Positions 1-10,097 of a stretch of 64,000 nucleotides of DNA are shown piece by piece (positions within the stretch are counted from its first letter, which is position 1; every line of letters begins with the position of its first letter). The translations under genes were made by a program, and so were the position numbers. Under the pieces are notes generated by a model. That model did no database searches, was not told where the DNA came from, and saw nothing but the letters and a program-made list of their open reading frames with translations. Location of the stretch: assembly GCA_022410635.1 (NCBI GenBank), contig JAJVDF010000788.1, positions 412,344-476,343 on the forward strand, read 5' to 3'. Source of the stretch: Tretioscincus oriximinensis. Taxonomy: Eukaryota > Chordata > Lepidosauria > Squamata > Gymnophthalmidae.

Positions 1-240
1 GTTTTCACTACCCTGAACAGTTTAGTGTCGTCAGCAAACTTGGCTACTTCACTATTTACCTCGGCATCCAGATCATTTATAAATATATTGAAAAGCAAGG
101 GTCCCAGTACAGATCCCTGGGGTACCCCACTTCTTACCTCTTTCCACTCAGAGAACTGTCCATTTAATACTACCCTCTGTTTTCTATCTTTTAGCCAGTT
201 TCCAATCCAGGACAAAGTCCCTCCTCTTATACCTCTTATA
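1..240 (-). mobile_element. CR1-A LINE fragment (RT domain)
   Basis: The reverse strand encodes part of a CR1 reverse transcriptase. The reading includes the [11 protein letters not shown] region and the start of the FADD block, and it aligns closely with the same region of the long copy at 52.3-52.55 kb. Its 5' end is cut at about 240, and its 3' part runs off the left edge of the window. It keeps the usual glycine in QGSVLGP, unlike the two tandem copies at 50.7-53.5 kb, which have arginine there. Confidence 0.9.
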
Positions 241-919
241 GCTATTCTGTTATCTCATGATAAAAAAAAGAAAATAAAGTCTGAACAAAATAATTCTAGA
301 AAACGTGGAGCCCCAAACCTTTGAAGAACCTTTTCACTACCAAAGGAGGGAAAAGCTGAATGAAAAATTCCGTTTACATTTCTCAAAGTTCTCAGAACAG
401 AAGAGTTGGCAGCACCAGCATCTAGCCCTAATTAACATATAATCCTCCTCCTTCCTTGCTTCTAATGAACAAGCCACAACATAAATACAACCCCAGCTGT
501 TTAAAAGTGATGAAAACAGGCCCTGCAATGCTTTCTTACCTCCAACAGAAGTAAAAAAATGTGCAATTTAGATTTTTCCACAGCTTTAAGGCCTTTCCAA
601 AAAATAAGTTTCAAAGCCTACAGTTGTGAAAGCATGTCATTTTCCCATTCTCGCAAACACCCTGGGACTCTACAGGAGGGCAGCATTAAAATATTTTAAT
701 TAAAGGACTGGCTCAAGTTAGGCCNCCATGCCAGTGTGTTTGAAGTGGGGATGCTGATTCCACAGGCACAGGCTCTTTTTCTTAGGATTACCAAAGTCAG
801 GAAACTCCCAATTTTGGAAGCCTTTTGGAAAGTCCCTCCCACCCATCCCCAAAGCCAGTAACTGCCAATTGCTCAATTGCCACCAGACCACCACACTCAC
901 TTATCCATCGTATTACTAT
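241..919. other. Unassigned stretch
   Basis: I see no coding signature, splice-like exon or recognised repeat here. The first 60 bases are A-rich and follow directly on the CR1 truncation point. Short frames are unlike any protein I know. Confidence 0.5.
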
Positions 920-1207
920 TGTAAGAAAAGAAGAACTGAAATTGAATTTTTATAATCTGCTTTTCTCAACCAAAGGGAATCAAAGTGGCTTACAAGCTTA
1001 GTTTTCACCCAAAGGCTGACATTCTATCTTCCCCACCATGCTGTGATGGTTCCCATTTATCTCATCACAATTTTTTGCTCTTGAATAGCTGAGTTGGCTA
1101 AAGCTGAGAACACTAGAGGGGGCTCACCCATCTCCACAGCTGACACAGAGCTTNGAACTCGGTATCTCTGCTGAAACACAGATGCTCTTAACCACTGTAC
1201 CACCTTG
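920..1207 (-). mobile_element. tRNA-derived SINE, head II / tail II
   Basis: On the reverse strand the element opens with a tRNA-like head (GGTACAGTGGTTAAGAGC, a pol III A-box-like block, then a degenerate B box near 1,155). It ends with a tail reading GTAAGCCACTTTGATTCC and AAAAGCAG, then a TTCTTC-rich end. The same body recurs at 6.8, 30.5, 42.6 and 56.5 kb. Confidence 0.8.
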
Positions 1208-1504
1208 CCTCAAAAGGAGGCAAAGAGGGGCAGTAGTTGTGGCACGCAGAGTGGAGCAGCATGAGCTGGTCAGGGAGGTAAGGGGTGCGGGGTTTGGCCA
1301 AGGGGCAGTGAGTGCTAGTAATATTCCCCTATTTTTTTCCTTTCAATATGGAAGTCTTACTTATTCTGTTCCAGGGGAAGGTCCAAGGAGTCTGCTCTTC
1401 ATATGCCATTCCAGAAACAGGACCTCTTTGAGACCTCTTCCTGAAACACTCCATCAAAAGATGCTCTTATTTAGAAAAGCTCATACAGGGCAGAGGGTGG
1501 ACCA
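1208..1504. other. Unassigned stretch
   Basis: No recognised repeat or exon. It begins with a purine-rich run (AAAAGGAGGCAAAGAGGGG) that might be a SINE flank. A 115-residue open frame spans it and the adjoining SINE and CR1 pieces, so that frame is chance. Confidence 0.5.
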
Positions 1505-1592
1505 CCATCTATCTGGGATGGTCTGGTGAACTCTGGATGGAGCAGGAGCTTGGACTCCATGACCCTTGGAGGTCTCTTCCACCTCTAGGTTT
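1505..1592 (+). mobile_element. CR1-B LINE 3' end
   Basis: Carries the CR1-B terminal signature: GGATGGTCTGGTGAACTC, then GGAGCAGGAGCTTGGACTCC, ATGACCCTTGGAGGTC and CCACCTCTAGG. Strongly 5' truncated. Confidence 0.85.
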
Positions 1593-1899
1593 CTAACGTC
1601 TACCTTTTATTTATTTCTTATGAGACCCNTTGAGAGATATTCCGGTAAAATGATGAGATCCCGGTTGTAAACAATAACAAAGCGACCAGCTTCCAGTTTC
1701 TCGTCTTTCAGAATAACTTCTGTTTCCGGTTTTATAGTTCTTTGTTGTATTTCTGCCTGCTTTTCCATTTTTTAACAAGTACTTATTATAAAAGCTTGGG
1801 TACCCAGCAGATTCACAAAGCTGGCAGTGTCAGCAACAGCCCAAATGTAAGAAAGTGAAACAGAGTTGTTATTGTTAACAANTCTGCCTCAGTAAACAA

Positions 1900-2012
1900 A
1901 CAGGGGCTGGGCAGTCATCTGTCCGGGATGGTTAAGTGAATCCTGCATTGAGCAGAAGGTTGGACCCGATGACCCTGGAGGTCCTCCCAAATCTATGAGT
2001 CTATAATTCTTT
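1900..2012 (+). mobile_element. CR1-B LINE 3' end inserted in repeat X
   Basis: Contains GATGGTTAAGTGAATCCTGC, TTGAGCAGAAGGTTGGACCC, ATGACCCTGGAGGTCC and ends TCTATGAGTCTATAATTC, the CR1-B 3' signature. It sits within repeat X, so it is younger than that copy. Confidence 0.85.
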
Positions 2013-2027
2013 TGTGCTGGCAATGGG

Positions 2028-2046
2028 GCCTGCTGGGAAGTGTAGT
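2028..2046 (-). promoter_or_regulatory. ZNF143/THAP11-like motif in repeat X
   Basis: The reverse strand reads AACTACACTTCCCAGCAGGC, close to the known ACTACAATTCCCAGMATGC consensus bound by ZNF143 and THAP11. It occupies the same place in other repeat X copies. Binding is inferred from sequence only. Confidence 0.4.
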
Positions 2047-2180
2047 TCGAGCAGCAGGCAGCCTCTTCCGTCCAGCTAGCTCTGGGAGGGATTGGCCCTT
2101 TAGCCAATCAGTGCTCAGCCCCACCCACGCTAACTTTCTGCTTACAGGAAAATGGCTGGAGGACCCATCTACATACTAAC

Positions 2181-3179
2181 ACAGTTGCTTTGTATCTTTG
2201 AACTGGAACAGAATAGGGCCCGAAGTGGAATCAGCCGTGGTCCTCATTTTGTGATCAGGCCTGCAGGGGTGTTCCCAAGATCAGCTTTCACTGAAATAAG
2301 CTTCAGAGTTTGCACCCTGAGAAATGATCTTGGTGATCAATGCTCCCAACAATGGCAAGTTTTCCTATTTTCAAGTTCTGATGAGTTTCTTCAAGGAACT
2401 AGGGAAAGAGGATCAGCAAGCCGGGGATTTTCCTGTTCTAAAAAAACCTTGGGGTTAATAAAGCACTTTCATTCTGCCCGGCACATAGGATCACTAAGCC
2501 GTGGACCACAGAGGGGACGCCAAGCAGCTGTTCCCGTCAGCTGCATTCCTTTAATAGGACATGCATCAAAAAGGAAAGCAGTTTCCATCGAACTAAAAGC
2601 AAAGCCAGGGAATGGCGTATTAGCCAAAGCCATTTCCATAATGGGACTACAGTTTTATCAATAATCAGGGAGCCCGGATTAAGCTTCCCCTGCCTCTTTG
2701 GCATCCCTTCCCTTGATACGGCTGATACCAATGCACAGGAGCCCCACTGAACAGTTACAGAATCGCTGGCACTACCTGGGTGGCACAAGGAGCTCGGGTA
2801 TGATTTTTAGCACAGTTGTAAACACGTGCACAAAACACAAGCATACTCTTTCATGTGCACAACAGCTGCGCAGTGAAAAGCAAATTCAATGAACTTTCCT
2901 ATTCAGAGGGATTGGAAAGCTTAGACCCAAGGCCATGAATAGGAATGAACCAAGCCATCGGATGACCACATTGGCCCTTACTTGCCGCATCAAGCTGCTT
3001 TTCTAGCACANGTCCATTCTTGTCCAATAAATAAGCAAAAAGAGTAACCCCTGCCCTCTGTTGAACCTTGGGGACTGATAAGAAAAAGGTAAGGTAGGGG
3101 GAGCTTTTACAGCAAGTTCACTTCTGCAGATGTCGTGGGTTTCCACTCTATTTGGATAATTTTTTAGCTTTCCATAGTG
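2181..3179. other. Unassigned stretch
   Basis: No repeat or exon recognised. A 170-residue open frame (2,152-2,664) starts inside repeat X and has no domain, motif or compositional sign of real coding. Likely old, diverged or single-copy DNA. Confidence 0.5.
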
Positions 3180-3405
3180 TTAGATTTTGAAGAATTAGCC
3201 GTCNTAGTCTGGGGTCTTGTAGAACCTTAGAGGCTAACAAGAAAAAGGAAGGCAGTTTCTTAGACAAGTCTACTTCTTCTGACGCTCGGGCTGAAGATGT
3301 GGTTTGCATCTCAAGAAATACGCTTGTCTATGAAAGCTGTCAAGTCTTTTAAGATGCTACAAGACCCTTTGCTTGATATTCTGGAGCCAAACTAACACAG
3401 CTGCT
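3180..3405 (+). repeat. Repeat P, near-full palindromic copy
   Basis: Left half reads TAGTCTGGGGTCTTGTAG, then CCTTAGAGGCTAACAAG and TAGACAAGTCTACTTCTTC. The right half mirrors it with TTGTCTATGAAAGC, AAGATGCTACAAGACCC and CCAAACTAACACAGCTGC. This inverted layout is typical of an abundant sauropsid repeat. Other copies lie at 22.7, 34.1, 36.9, 45.0, 47.2 and 57.7 kb. Confidence 0.75.
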
Positions 3406-3555
3406 TCTTTGAAATCATCTTCCATTCCTTGCAGGAGGACTAAAATGTAAAACGCAACTACAGATGTGGTATAATAATTAACACTTCTTGCCCAACCATT
3501 TCCTAACCACAGTCTGCAAAGAAGAAAGTGTCCATTTATAAAGCATTTATTATTA
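3406..3555. other. Unassigned spacer
   Basis: No recognisable repeat or gene between repeat P and the Helitron terminus. Confidence 0.5.
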
Positions 3556-3890
3556 CTAATGGAATTAGCCCGTTGCATTATGTTAATGCAATCGGCTCTA
3601 GCCCCTCCTCCCCCTTGCTCCCATCCATGCCTCCACCTGCCCCCGCCCCTTCCATCCTCTTTTCACTTGCAGCTTCTTTGTTTCGTTCTTTCTTTCCGTT
3701 TTCCTTTTCTTCCTTCTTTTCCCTCCCAGTACTGATCCCAGTACTGAATCGTGGGGTGCTCCACTTCTCACATCTTTCCACCCAGAGAACTGTCCATTTA
3801 TTACTTCCCTCTGTTTTCTTTATTTTAGCCAGTTTCTAACTCAGTATCTGGACGGCTGCCAAAGTTACGAGCCCTGTCATTAGTTGTTAC
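3556..3890 (-). mobile_element. Helitron H copy 1 (non-autonomous, carries CR1 RT piece)
   Basis: On the reverse strand this copy has four parts in order: a decayed 5' end, a piece of CR1 RT in sense (the blocks matching SGVPQGS, here decayed), a purine-rich tract, and a 3' hairpin. The hairpin (3,568-3,596) has arms GCCCGTTGCATTA and TAATGCAATCGGC. Next comes TAATTCCA, then CTAG mutated to TTAG, with T in the flank. This matches the Helitron 3' end rule (hairpin then CTRR, inserted between A and T). The 5' edge is uncertain. Confidence 0.7.
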
Positions 3891-3999
3891 ATTGGTTGGC
3901 AAAAAAACTTCTCTGCAGATATAGTTTGCCATCATACATTAAAAAGAAGGCAATTTTTAAAGTGCGGATAAGTCTGCATGTTGGGTACTACTTATATTT
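3891..3999. other. Unassigned spacer
   Basis: Short AT-rich spacer; part of it may be the decayed Helitron 5' end. Confidence 0.4.
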
Positions 4000-4242
4000 T
4001 AGTTCATGGACACCAAGGGTACATAAGTAGCTACTAGGATGGATCTCTTGATCCTGCCTCTGGATGGAGCAACAGGCAGGATTCCTGAAGTACCATTTGC
4101 AGGGAGTCAAGAACAGGTGAGGGTTTTGTAGCCTTTTGCTTGAGATGCCCAGGGGCAATTGGTGGGCCATCAGGTGAGGCAGAAGGCTGGGCTAGATAGG
4201 CTGTGGCCACATTCAGAAGGACTTCTCTTATGTTCTTACTGT
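4000..4242 (+). mobile_element. CR1-A LINE 3' end (older copy)
   Basis: Contains GTTCATGGACACCAAGGGTA, GGATGGAGCAACAGGCAGG, CATTTGCAGGGAGTCAAGAA, GGCTGGGCTAGATAGGCTG and ends CTTCTCTTATGTTCTTA. This is the CR1-A 3' untranslated end. Confidence 0.9.
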
Positions 4243-5264
4243 ATGGTCCATTTTGTTGGAATGCAATGCTTCTGACACAAAGCACTTTTAATCAAGGTCA
4301 GAAATTAGCCGGTTTCATTGGCCAATCCTAGCTTTCAATCAAGCCAATCCAGATAAAGGACTAGGTTGCCCCAGTAGTTGCTGAACATTCATGCCAACTT
4401 CCCATTTCTGTTGCTAGCGGAAGACCCTCATAATACAGGCAAACCTTCAGTCAGCACTTACCTTACTCTGAATGGCAGCTTGTAAACCAGCAGTGGGAAA
4501 CAACATGAAGGACTGTAAGGATTGCACCTTTCCTTGTGTCATTAAAAAAGGCAAGTGACTCAGAACATAACAAGTTCAAAGCTCTTCAACTTTTATTTAA
4601 CAGACTCTCTGCCACGAGGAAGTCAGCATAAACTTTTAATCTCCCATTTAGCTTCATGACTTTTTCTCTAACAAGCAACATTCCAGGAATCTTTTGTTTC
4701 TTGAAAACTTTCTGCTGACTTCCACACAACTGCACTGACAACAATTAACGTCATGATTATGTTTCTAGTTGCTCATGGAAATGAAGACCATTTTTTAGCA
4801 CTGAAAATTCTTCCACTTCTCCTGCCTACTACTGGAAAACAGAAGGGTGGATTCCTCTCTGTCATCCATCTACCTCAAAGCAACAAGAACAACATTACCC
4901 AGGATTCCAGTAGAACCACAAGAATCTGAAATTTTCCAGGATAAATCCCACATAAAGACCAAAGAAGGAAACCCAATTATATACAAAATATGGAGTGGCT
5001 TTTCATACTGGTTTTGAGCAAAACGTACCTAGAGTGAGTGAAACCGCTGAAGACAATTCAAACCACGCAAGAAATAAGGGAAGGAAATAAAATGAACTCC
5101 CTCAGGAAACATCTACACATACCATGTCAGGACTTGAAATATTTTAATAAAGTGAATTCACCACTGCCTACTGCAACAATATTATTCTGCAAAGTCTGTT
5201 GCAAGAGTTCTAGTTTTCTCCCATCTTCCCTGCTGGTATAAATGGTTCTATCCTGTGGGAGTCC
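4243..5264. other. Unassigned stretch
   Basis: About 1 kb with no recognised repeat, RNA gene or exon. Short frames (for example 5,038-5,241) show no homology I can name. Confidence 0.5.
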
Positions 5265-5289
5265 AACCCTACAGGGGAAATTCACATGC

Positions 5290-5640
5290 CAAATAGGCCA
5301 AACCCTTGCGTAACCCTAGATCCGGTCACATGACTTCCGCCCCGGAAATGACACCAATAACATATCCTTGTCGAAAATGAAACCAGAAATGACATCATTC
5401 AAGTTGTTCCCAGAACCAGGAACCAGAAATGACATCCTGAATTATGTCATTTCCAGTTCTAGGAACCAGAAATGCAAAAAAATCACCATAGGAGTGAAGA
5501 GATTCACGACTGTGAATGAAAATTCTCATACGCCATATGAGAATCTTGTCCAGTTCCACCATGCTGCTGTCAGTCGAAAAAAACACTCCAGTCAATCTCA
5601 TCACAAAATTTCAAAAGCTGGAGAATATTGACTGGAAAAC
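5290..5640 (+). repeat. Repeat Y copy with internal ccagaaatgacatc repeats
   Basis: Holds GACTTCCGCCCCGGAAATGA and then repeated CCAGAAATGACATC units around 5,383-5,475. A GCCCCGGAAATGA block is shared with the copy at 20.4-20.64 kb. An ATTCTCATACGCC/ATATGAGAATC inverted pair follows near 5,520-5,545. Class unknown. Confidence 0.45.
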
Positions 5641-5975
5641 TAGCTTGTTGGTTTGTTACAGGGCCTTCCTAGGGGTGGCCCCCAGGCTTCGCCTGGACCT
5701 GTATCAAGTATCACCATTGTATATTCCCAAAAAATCTTTGGAGACTCAACTCTTTCACCTGGCCTACATGCAGGCACAGTTGTTTTTAATATATAAATTG
5801 TTTTTATTGTATGTAGCNCAGTATAAAAAGGCAAATAAATAAGTGAAACTCTCCCTTCTCGACTTTCAGTCATTGTTAATATCTCAATTTTGTATCTTGT
5901 TTTTATTGCTATTACTGCCCTGATATTTTCGAGTGTAGGACAGGATGTAAGTGTATAAATAAATATATCTCCTCC
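5641..5975 (+). mobile_element. L2-type LINE 3' end fragments
   Basis: Reads like the C-terminal end of an L2 RT followed by its 3' end (TCTTTGGAGACTCAACTCTT, TTTTTATTGTATG, CAGTATAAAAAGGCAAATAA). A second tail-like segment ends near 5,965 (AGTGTATAAATAAATA). Heavily diverged. Confidence 0.5.
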
Positions 5976-6175
5976 CTGCTGAAACATGCCATTGTACATC
6001 TACCAAAAAGCAACCCTTANCTTAAGCAGAGAATCCCTTTTTTTCTGTAGGTCTTATAAATTGTTTATCTGCAAAAGTTAAAAGGAAAAAGCAATTGAGA
6101 TTCCAATACAGCCCTTTGGTTTTAAAATGAAACATTTGCCCATCCTATCAGCCCAATAAAAAGCCACAGCACTTC
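5976..6175. other. Unassigned spacer
   Basis: No recognised feature. Confidence 0.5.
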
Positions 6176-6452
6176 ATGAATTTTATTTATTTACTTATGT
6201 TTATATTCCGCCCTATACCCTAAGGTCTCAGGGTGGATCATAATAAAATAAAACTTGTAAAACAATTTAAAAAAAGAGAGAGGAATTTGTAGCTCAGCCA
6301 AAGTCGAGGGTGAATATGGTGTCTGAACGTGTACAGCATAGATGCCTGACGCACCTCAGAGGCGAAACAATTTTACAACCTGGGGGCTATCACAGAGAAG
6401 GCCCTTCCACATGTCCACACCCTGTGATGAGTGGTGAAGAGGACAAAGACGA
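6176..6452 (-). mobile_element. L2-type LINE 3' end, reverse strand
   Basis: Begins with TTTATTTATTTACTTATG and ATTCCGCCCTATACCCTAAG, then GGTCTCAGGGTGG, the reverse complement of the L2 tail. Further right, CCTGGGGGCTATCACAGAGAA is the decayed FSVAAPRLW block of the L2 RT C-terminus on the reverse strand. Confidence 0.7.
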
Positions 6453-6454
6453 AC

Positions 6455-6795
6455 TACTATCCGTGTAGGCATGCATAGCTCAGTCGCTAAGGAATCCGTC
6501 TCTCACCTGGGAGATGGGGTTTGGAAGCCCTGTGTGGGACGTGGGGAGGGCTGAGCCCCTTCCACTAGCCTGTAGCTCCAGCCAACTCAGCTATAAGAAA
6601 ACAAGAACTGCAAGAAATTGCAACTAACTGCAAATAGATACATGGGAACCACCACAGCCTGGGTGGGCGGAAGACAGAATGTAAGCTTTCAGGTAAAAAA
6701 TAAGCCACTTTGAATCCCTTTGTAAGTGAGAAAAGCGGGATATAAGAACCCAGTTCCTCTTCTTCCTCCTCCTTCCTCCTCCTCCTCCTAATACT
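6455..6795 (+). mobile_element. tRNA-derived SINE, head II / tail II, near full length
   Basis: The head TAGCTCAGTCGCTAAGG and a B-box-like GGTTTGGAAGCC give the pol III promoter layout. The body includes CCAGCCAACTCAGC. The tail reads TAAGCCACTTTGAATCCC, AAAAGCGGGATATAAGAACC and a (TCC/TTC)n end. It forms an inverted pair with the next SINE. Confidence 0.85.
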
Positions 6796-6799
6796 ATTA

Positions 6800-7080
6800 T
6801 TATGTTTTGATACATGGTTTTTCTCAACTAAAGGGACTCAAAGTGGCTTACAAGGTTATTTTTTTACCGAAGGCTTCCATTCTACCTTCCCCATCATTTA
6901 TCAGCTTGCAGACTGTTGCAATTTCTTGCAATTCATGCTTTCCAATAGCTGGGTTGGCCAGAGCTACAGGCTGGTGGAAGGTGCTGAACCCTCCCTACNT
7001 CCGACACAGGGCCTCCAAACCCTACTTCTCACGTGAGAGACGGTTTCCTTAGTGACTGTGCCATTAATGCTAAAGGAGGC
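6800..7080 (-). mobile_element. tRNA-derived SINE, head II / tail II, reverse strand
   Basis: Reverse-strand copy of the same SINE: tail block TTTTTCTCAACTAAAGGGAC and AAAGTGGCTTACAAGG at the left, head with CACTAAGGAAACCGTCTCTC at the right. Separated from the forward copy by about 5-20 bases, tail to tail. Confidence 0.85.
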
Positions 7081-7834
7081 GGGATTGTCAGGAGTGCCTC
7101 ACCATACGATTTTAGGGTGTGGGTAGGTACTCTGAGATGGTTGTTGAGAATTGTCTTCTCCATGTGGCTTCCTTCCCTCTCTTCTGAGGCAAGGGAGTCA
7201 TTAGGACACTAATCCAGACCCAGAAGCTTCTTATGCACAATTCTGTATAAACTTTAGTGATGGCAATAGCTGAGGGAGCATCCATTAAGGAGGCCGAGGC
7301 CATGGAACAGGCCAGCCTTCAGAATCCTCTGTCACACCAAACGGACACAGGGCTATTTCTGGCTGGGGGACACATAAGCTTTAATTACTTGCCCAATTAT
7401 TTCTAATCAAGTAAACAATTATGTAATCAGTTTATCACTTTGGTATATGTTGCATTATCTAAGTAACCAGCTGTGTGTGTGTATGTGTGTTTTTTTTAAC
7501 ACAACTACTCATGAAGGCANGAAAGAGGCAAAACTAACATAGGTTAAAAGTTCTCATTCAGAAGCGTGTAGATTCTGAGATCCAGCCCAAAATAAGGCTT
7601 AAATGAGATAGGACTAAAGAGACAACCTTAAGTCCTGATGGGATCTCAAAATATCAAAAAGTCATCTGGGCAAAACATTAATCTTTATTTTGCCTCTACG
7701 AACTTACTCCCTGTCCATCTCGGTCACATTACAACTCTTTCTTCTTTTAAATTTCAACTCAAAGTATTTCTCTTTCTGGGGCTTTTGATTCCACTTGGGC
7801 TCCTATGACAGGTTTTTCCCTCCACCTTAATGCA
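7081..7834. other. Unassigned stretch with a short (TG)n
   Basis: No gene or interspersed repeat recognised. A TGTGTGTGTGTATGTGTG run lies at about 7,471-7,490, followed by a T run. Confidence 0.5.
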
Positions 7835-8291
7835 TCACAAGTAATAAAAAGCATGTGAGAGAGTTCAACATTTGGAGGTATAACGATCAATAACAGGGCT
7901 TGGAANTTTGGCAGCCTCCAAAGACCGGAGTCCTGAGTTGGAAAAATGGCTGAAAGACAGACAACAGAGGGAAATAATAAATGGGCAGGTTTATGGGTGA
8001 AAAGATATAAGAAGTNGAATACCCCAGGNTTCAGTACTGAGACCATTACTAGAGGGAAAGAAAGGAAAGGAACGACAAAGGAAGGGATGGACGAAAGATG
8101 GAAGGGAAGGGAGATAAAGAAGGAAAGGAAAGAAGGAAAGGAAGAAGGAAGGAAAACAGAAAGAAAGAATGAAACAAAGCAGCAGCAAGTGAAAAGGGGA
8201 TGGGAGGGACAAGGAAGAATGAGAATAAGTGGATGAGTGCAAGGGGCTAAAGCCTATTGCATTACCGTAAACAATGGGCAAATTCCACTAG
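7835..8291 (+). mobile_element. Helitron H copy 2, best-preserved termini (457 bp)
   Basis: Starts TCACAAGTAATAAAAAGC directly after an A (7,834) and ends CTAG (8,288-8,291) directly before a T (8,292), the canonical Helitron A|T target. A hairpin at 8,252-8,279 has arms GCCTATTG and CAATGGGC, eight bases before CTAG. At about 7,935-8,050 it carries a decayed sense piece of CR1 RT, then a long AAGG-type purine tract, then GGGGCTAAAGCC. No Rep/helicase coding is present, so it is non-autonomous. Confidence 0.85.
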
Positions 8292-8294
8292 TAG

Positions 8295-8428
8295 TTGTAT
8301 ATTGTAGTATATTTTAATTTGTGCTGTTTACATTTGGTTTTTAATATTTGCATTCAATTTTGTATTTCCTCTTTGCTATGTACAGCACTCTGCACATTGA
8401 TAAAGCTTTATAAATAAACAAAACGAAG
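8295..8428 (+). mobile_element. LINE-like 3' tail fragment
   Basis: Ends with CTATGTACAGCACTCTGCAC, TTGATAAAGCTTTATAAATA and AACAAAACG, a layout typical of LINE 3' tails. I cannot assign the clade. Confidence 0.4.
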
Positions 8429-8444
8429 AAACGAAACAAAGCTC

Positions 8445-9042
8445 ACTGTGGGTGCAGAAAAGGGCAACAAAAATGATCAAGGGTCTGGAGCACCTCCCTT
8501 ACGAAGCAAGGCTGCAACGTCTGGGCCTTTTCAGCTTTGAAAGGAGACGTTTGAGGNTTGATCTGATTGAAGTGTACAAAATCATGCATGGGATAGACAG
8601 GGTGAATAGAGAAAAATGTTTTCTCTATCACACAACACAAGGACCAGAGGGCACTCCTTGAAACTGTTGGGTAGAAAAGTGAGAACAGACAAAGGAAAGT
8701 ATTTTTTCACCCAGAGGGTCATCGGCCTGTGGAATTTACTTCCTGAAGAGGTAGTGGTAGCTAACAGCTTGGATAGTTTCAAGACAGGACTAGATAGGTT
8801 TATGGACACCAAGGGTATAAATGGATACTAGGATGGATGTCTGGATGTTGCCTCCAGGATGGAGCAACAGGCAGGACTTCTGAGATACCATTTGCAGGGA
8901 GTCATNAAAAGGTGCATATTTTGCTTCCTCTGTTCGGACTGCCCAGGTGCATCTGGTGGGCCTCTGTGTGGGACAGAATGCTGGACTTGATGGGCTGTGG
9001 CCTGATCCAGTATGGCTCTTCTAATGTTCTTATGTTCTTATG
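8445..9042 (+). mobile_element. CR1-A LINE 3' part (RT C-terminus plus 3' UTR)
   Basis: Encodes the CR1 C-terminal block ([20 protein letters not shown]) and ends TTCTTATGTTCTTATG. The frame breaks near 8,610, where a run of five A's replaces six. After the break the reading resumes with MFSLSHNTRTRGHSLK and runs to GINGY and a stop at 8,831. Very similar to 59,875-60,838, so fairly young. Confidence 0.95.
8452..8831 (+). pseudogene. CR1 ORF2 C-terminus, frameshifted
   Basis: Fragment of the CR1 polyprotein downstream of the RT palm. Two overlapping frames (8,452-8,661 and 8,616-8,831) together cover the region, split by a one-base deletion in an A run near 8,610. Truncated 5', so no RT motif remains and no activity is expected. 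Confidence 0.85.
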
Positions 9043-9660
9043 TGGGATAATGAACAAGCCGCAATCACCACCCAAGTAAAAAAACCCGTTTATAATGCCG
9101 CCTTGTTTATTATAATTACATATTCAGAGTGCAGGTGAACAACCAAGTCCCACCTTCAGTAAAAATGCCTGCCCTGGGAAATACAGGTGATAGGCAGAAT
9201 ATAAATTTCTAAATAGAAAATACATAAATAATATCCCACATAAAATATTCATTAACTTCTGTATTGAAAGTGAGTCCATTACTCTATGAACACATTTCCA
9301 AACAGATTAGAAGATGCAAAGCCCAAGAGTCAATGATAGGCAAGGCAAATTTCTCTTTCTAGCTCACAATCTTAGGATCAGGAAGAACACTCCATTCTTG
9401 TGCAAGCTCACTGTTTTCTAAACTCAGAGTTTACATTTTGTTTTTCATTGCTATAAACCACCTCAAGACTTCTGGGTACAGAACACAGACAACCAGTACT
9501 TAATAAAGGTTGCATTCAGACAGGGTCAATAGTCCACTGCAAATTTGTTTGTGCTGTATTTGCCAGGTTTTTATATAAACAAACAGATTTAGGATTTTAG
9601 AGCCGATTGACTGGATTAATGGCTTAACAGGAAAAACAGCAGTCAAACTGCTCTATGTAG
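9043..9660. other. Unassigned stretch
   Basis: Moderately AT-rich; no recognised repeat or exon. Confidence 0.5.
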
Positions 9661-9960
9661 TGATTTATTTATTCATTCATTGATTTACATTTATATTCCA
9701 TCCCATACCCAAAGGTCTCAGGGTNCATCATAATAAAAAATGATAAAACGTTTAAAAATACCACAGTCTACAAAGATGCCTTCAAGGAGCAGGGAATATT
9801 CGGCTCAGCCAAAGGCAAAGGTGAACATTATAGTTATAGTGCAAAGACTAGGATGTGTGCATAGTTTGAAGAGGAAAAGACGTGTGAATGACATTTCAGC
9901 TGTGCTAAGCTGGAAAGAGGACGTAGCTAATGGGATTTGATCATTGGAATGAGTCCTTTA
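9661..9960 (-). mobile_element. L2-type LINE 3' end, reverse strand
   Basis: Starts TTTATTTATTCATTCATTG and ATTCCATCCCATACCCAAAG, then GGTCTCAGGGT, the inverted L2 tail. The next block (GCTCAGCCAAAGGCAAAGGT) parallels the copy at 6.29 kb. Confidence 0.7.
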
Positions 9961-10097
9961 GGTATAAGATGGGATTAAAAAATCTAAATTCATTTATCTG
10001 TTTGTTTATTTATTGACATTTCTATACTGCCCTATATCTGAAGGTCTCAGGGCGGTTAACAATAAAAACCAAATTCACACGTTAAATTAACAATATG

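Larger units (their letters stand above)
1640..2180 (-). repeat. Repeat X copy, split by a CR1-B insertion
   Basis: Matches the family seen at 12.6, 13.9, 18.0 and 33.9 kb. Shared blocks, reading right to left, are GACCCATCTA, the TTCCTGT/AAGCAGAAA block, an ACTACACTTCCCAGCAGG site, a TTATAATAAG block, GCAGGCAGAAATACAAC, and a terminal GTTATTGTT. CR1-B at 1,900-2,012 interrupts it. The class is unknown; no convincing terminal inverted repeats were found. Confidence 0.7.

Noticed and set aside
2152..2664. 170-residue open frame
   Set aside because: It starts inside repeat X and has no recognisable domain, motif or splice context.
6455..6530. True tRNA gene
   Set aside because: Only A- and B-box-like blocks are present, followed by a SINE body and tail, so it is a tRNA-derived SINE head.
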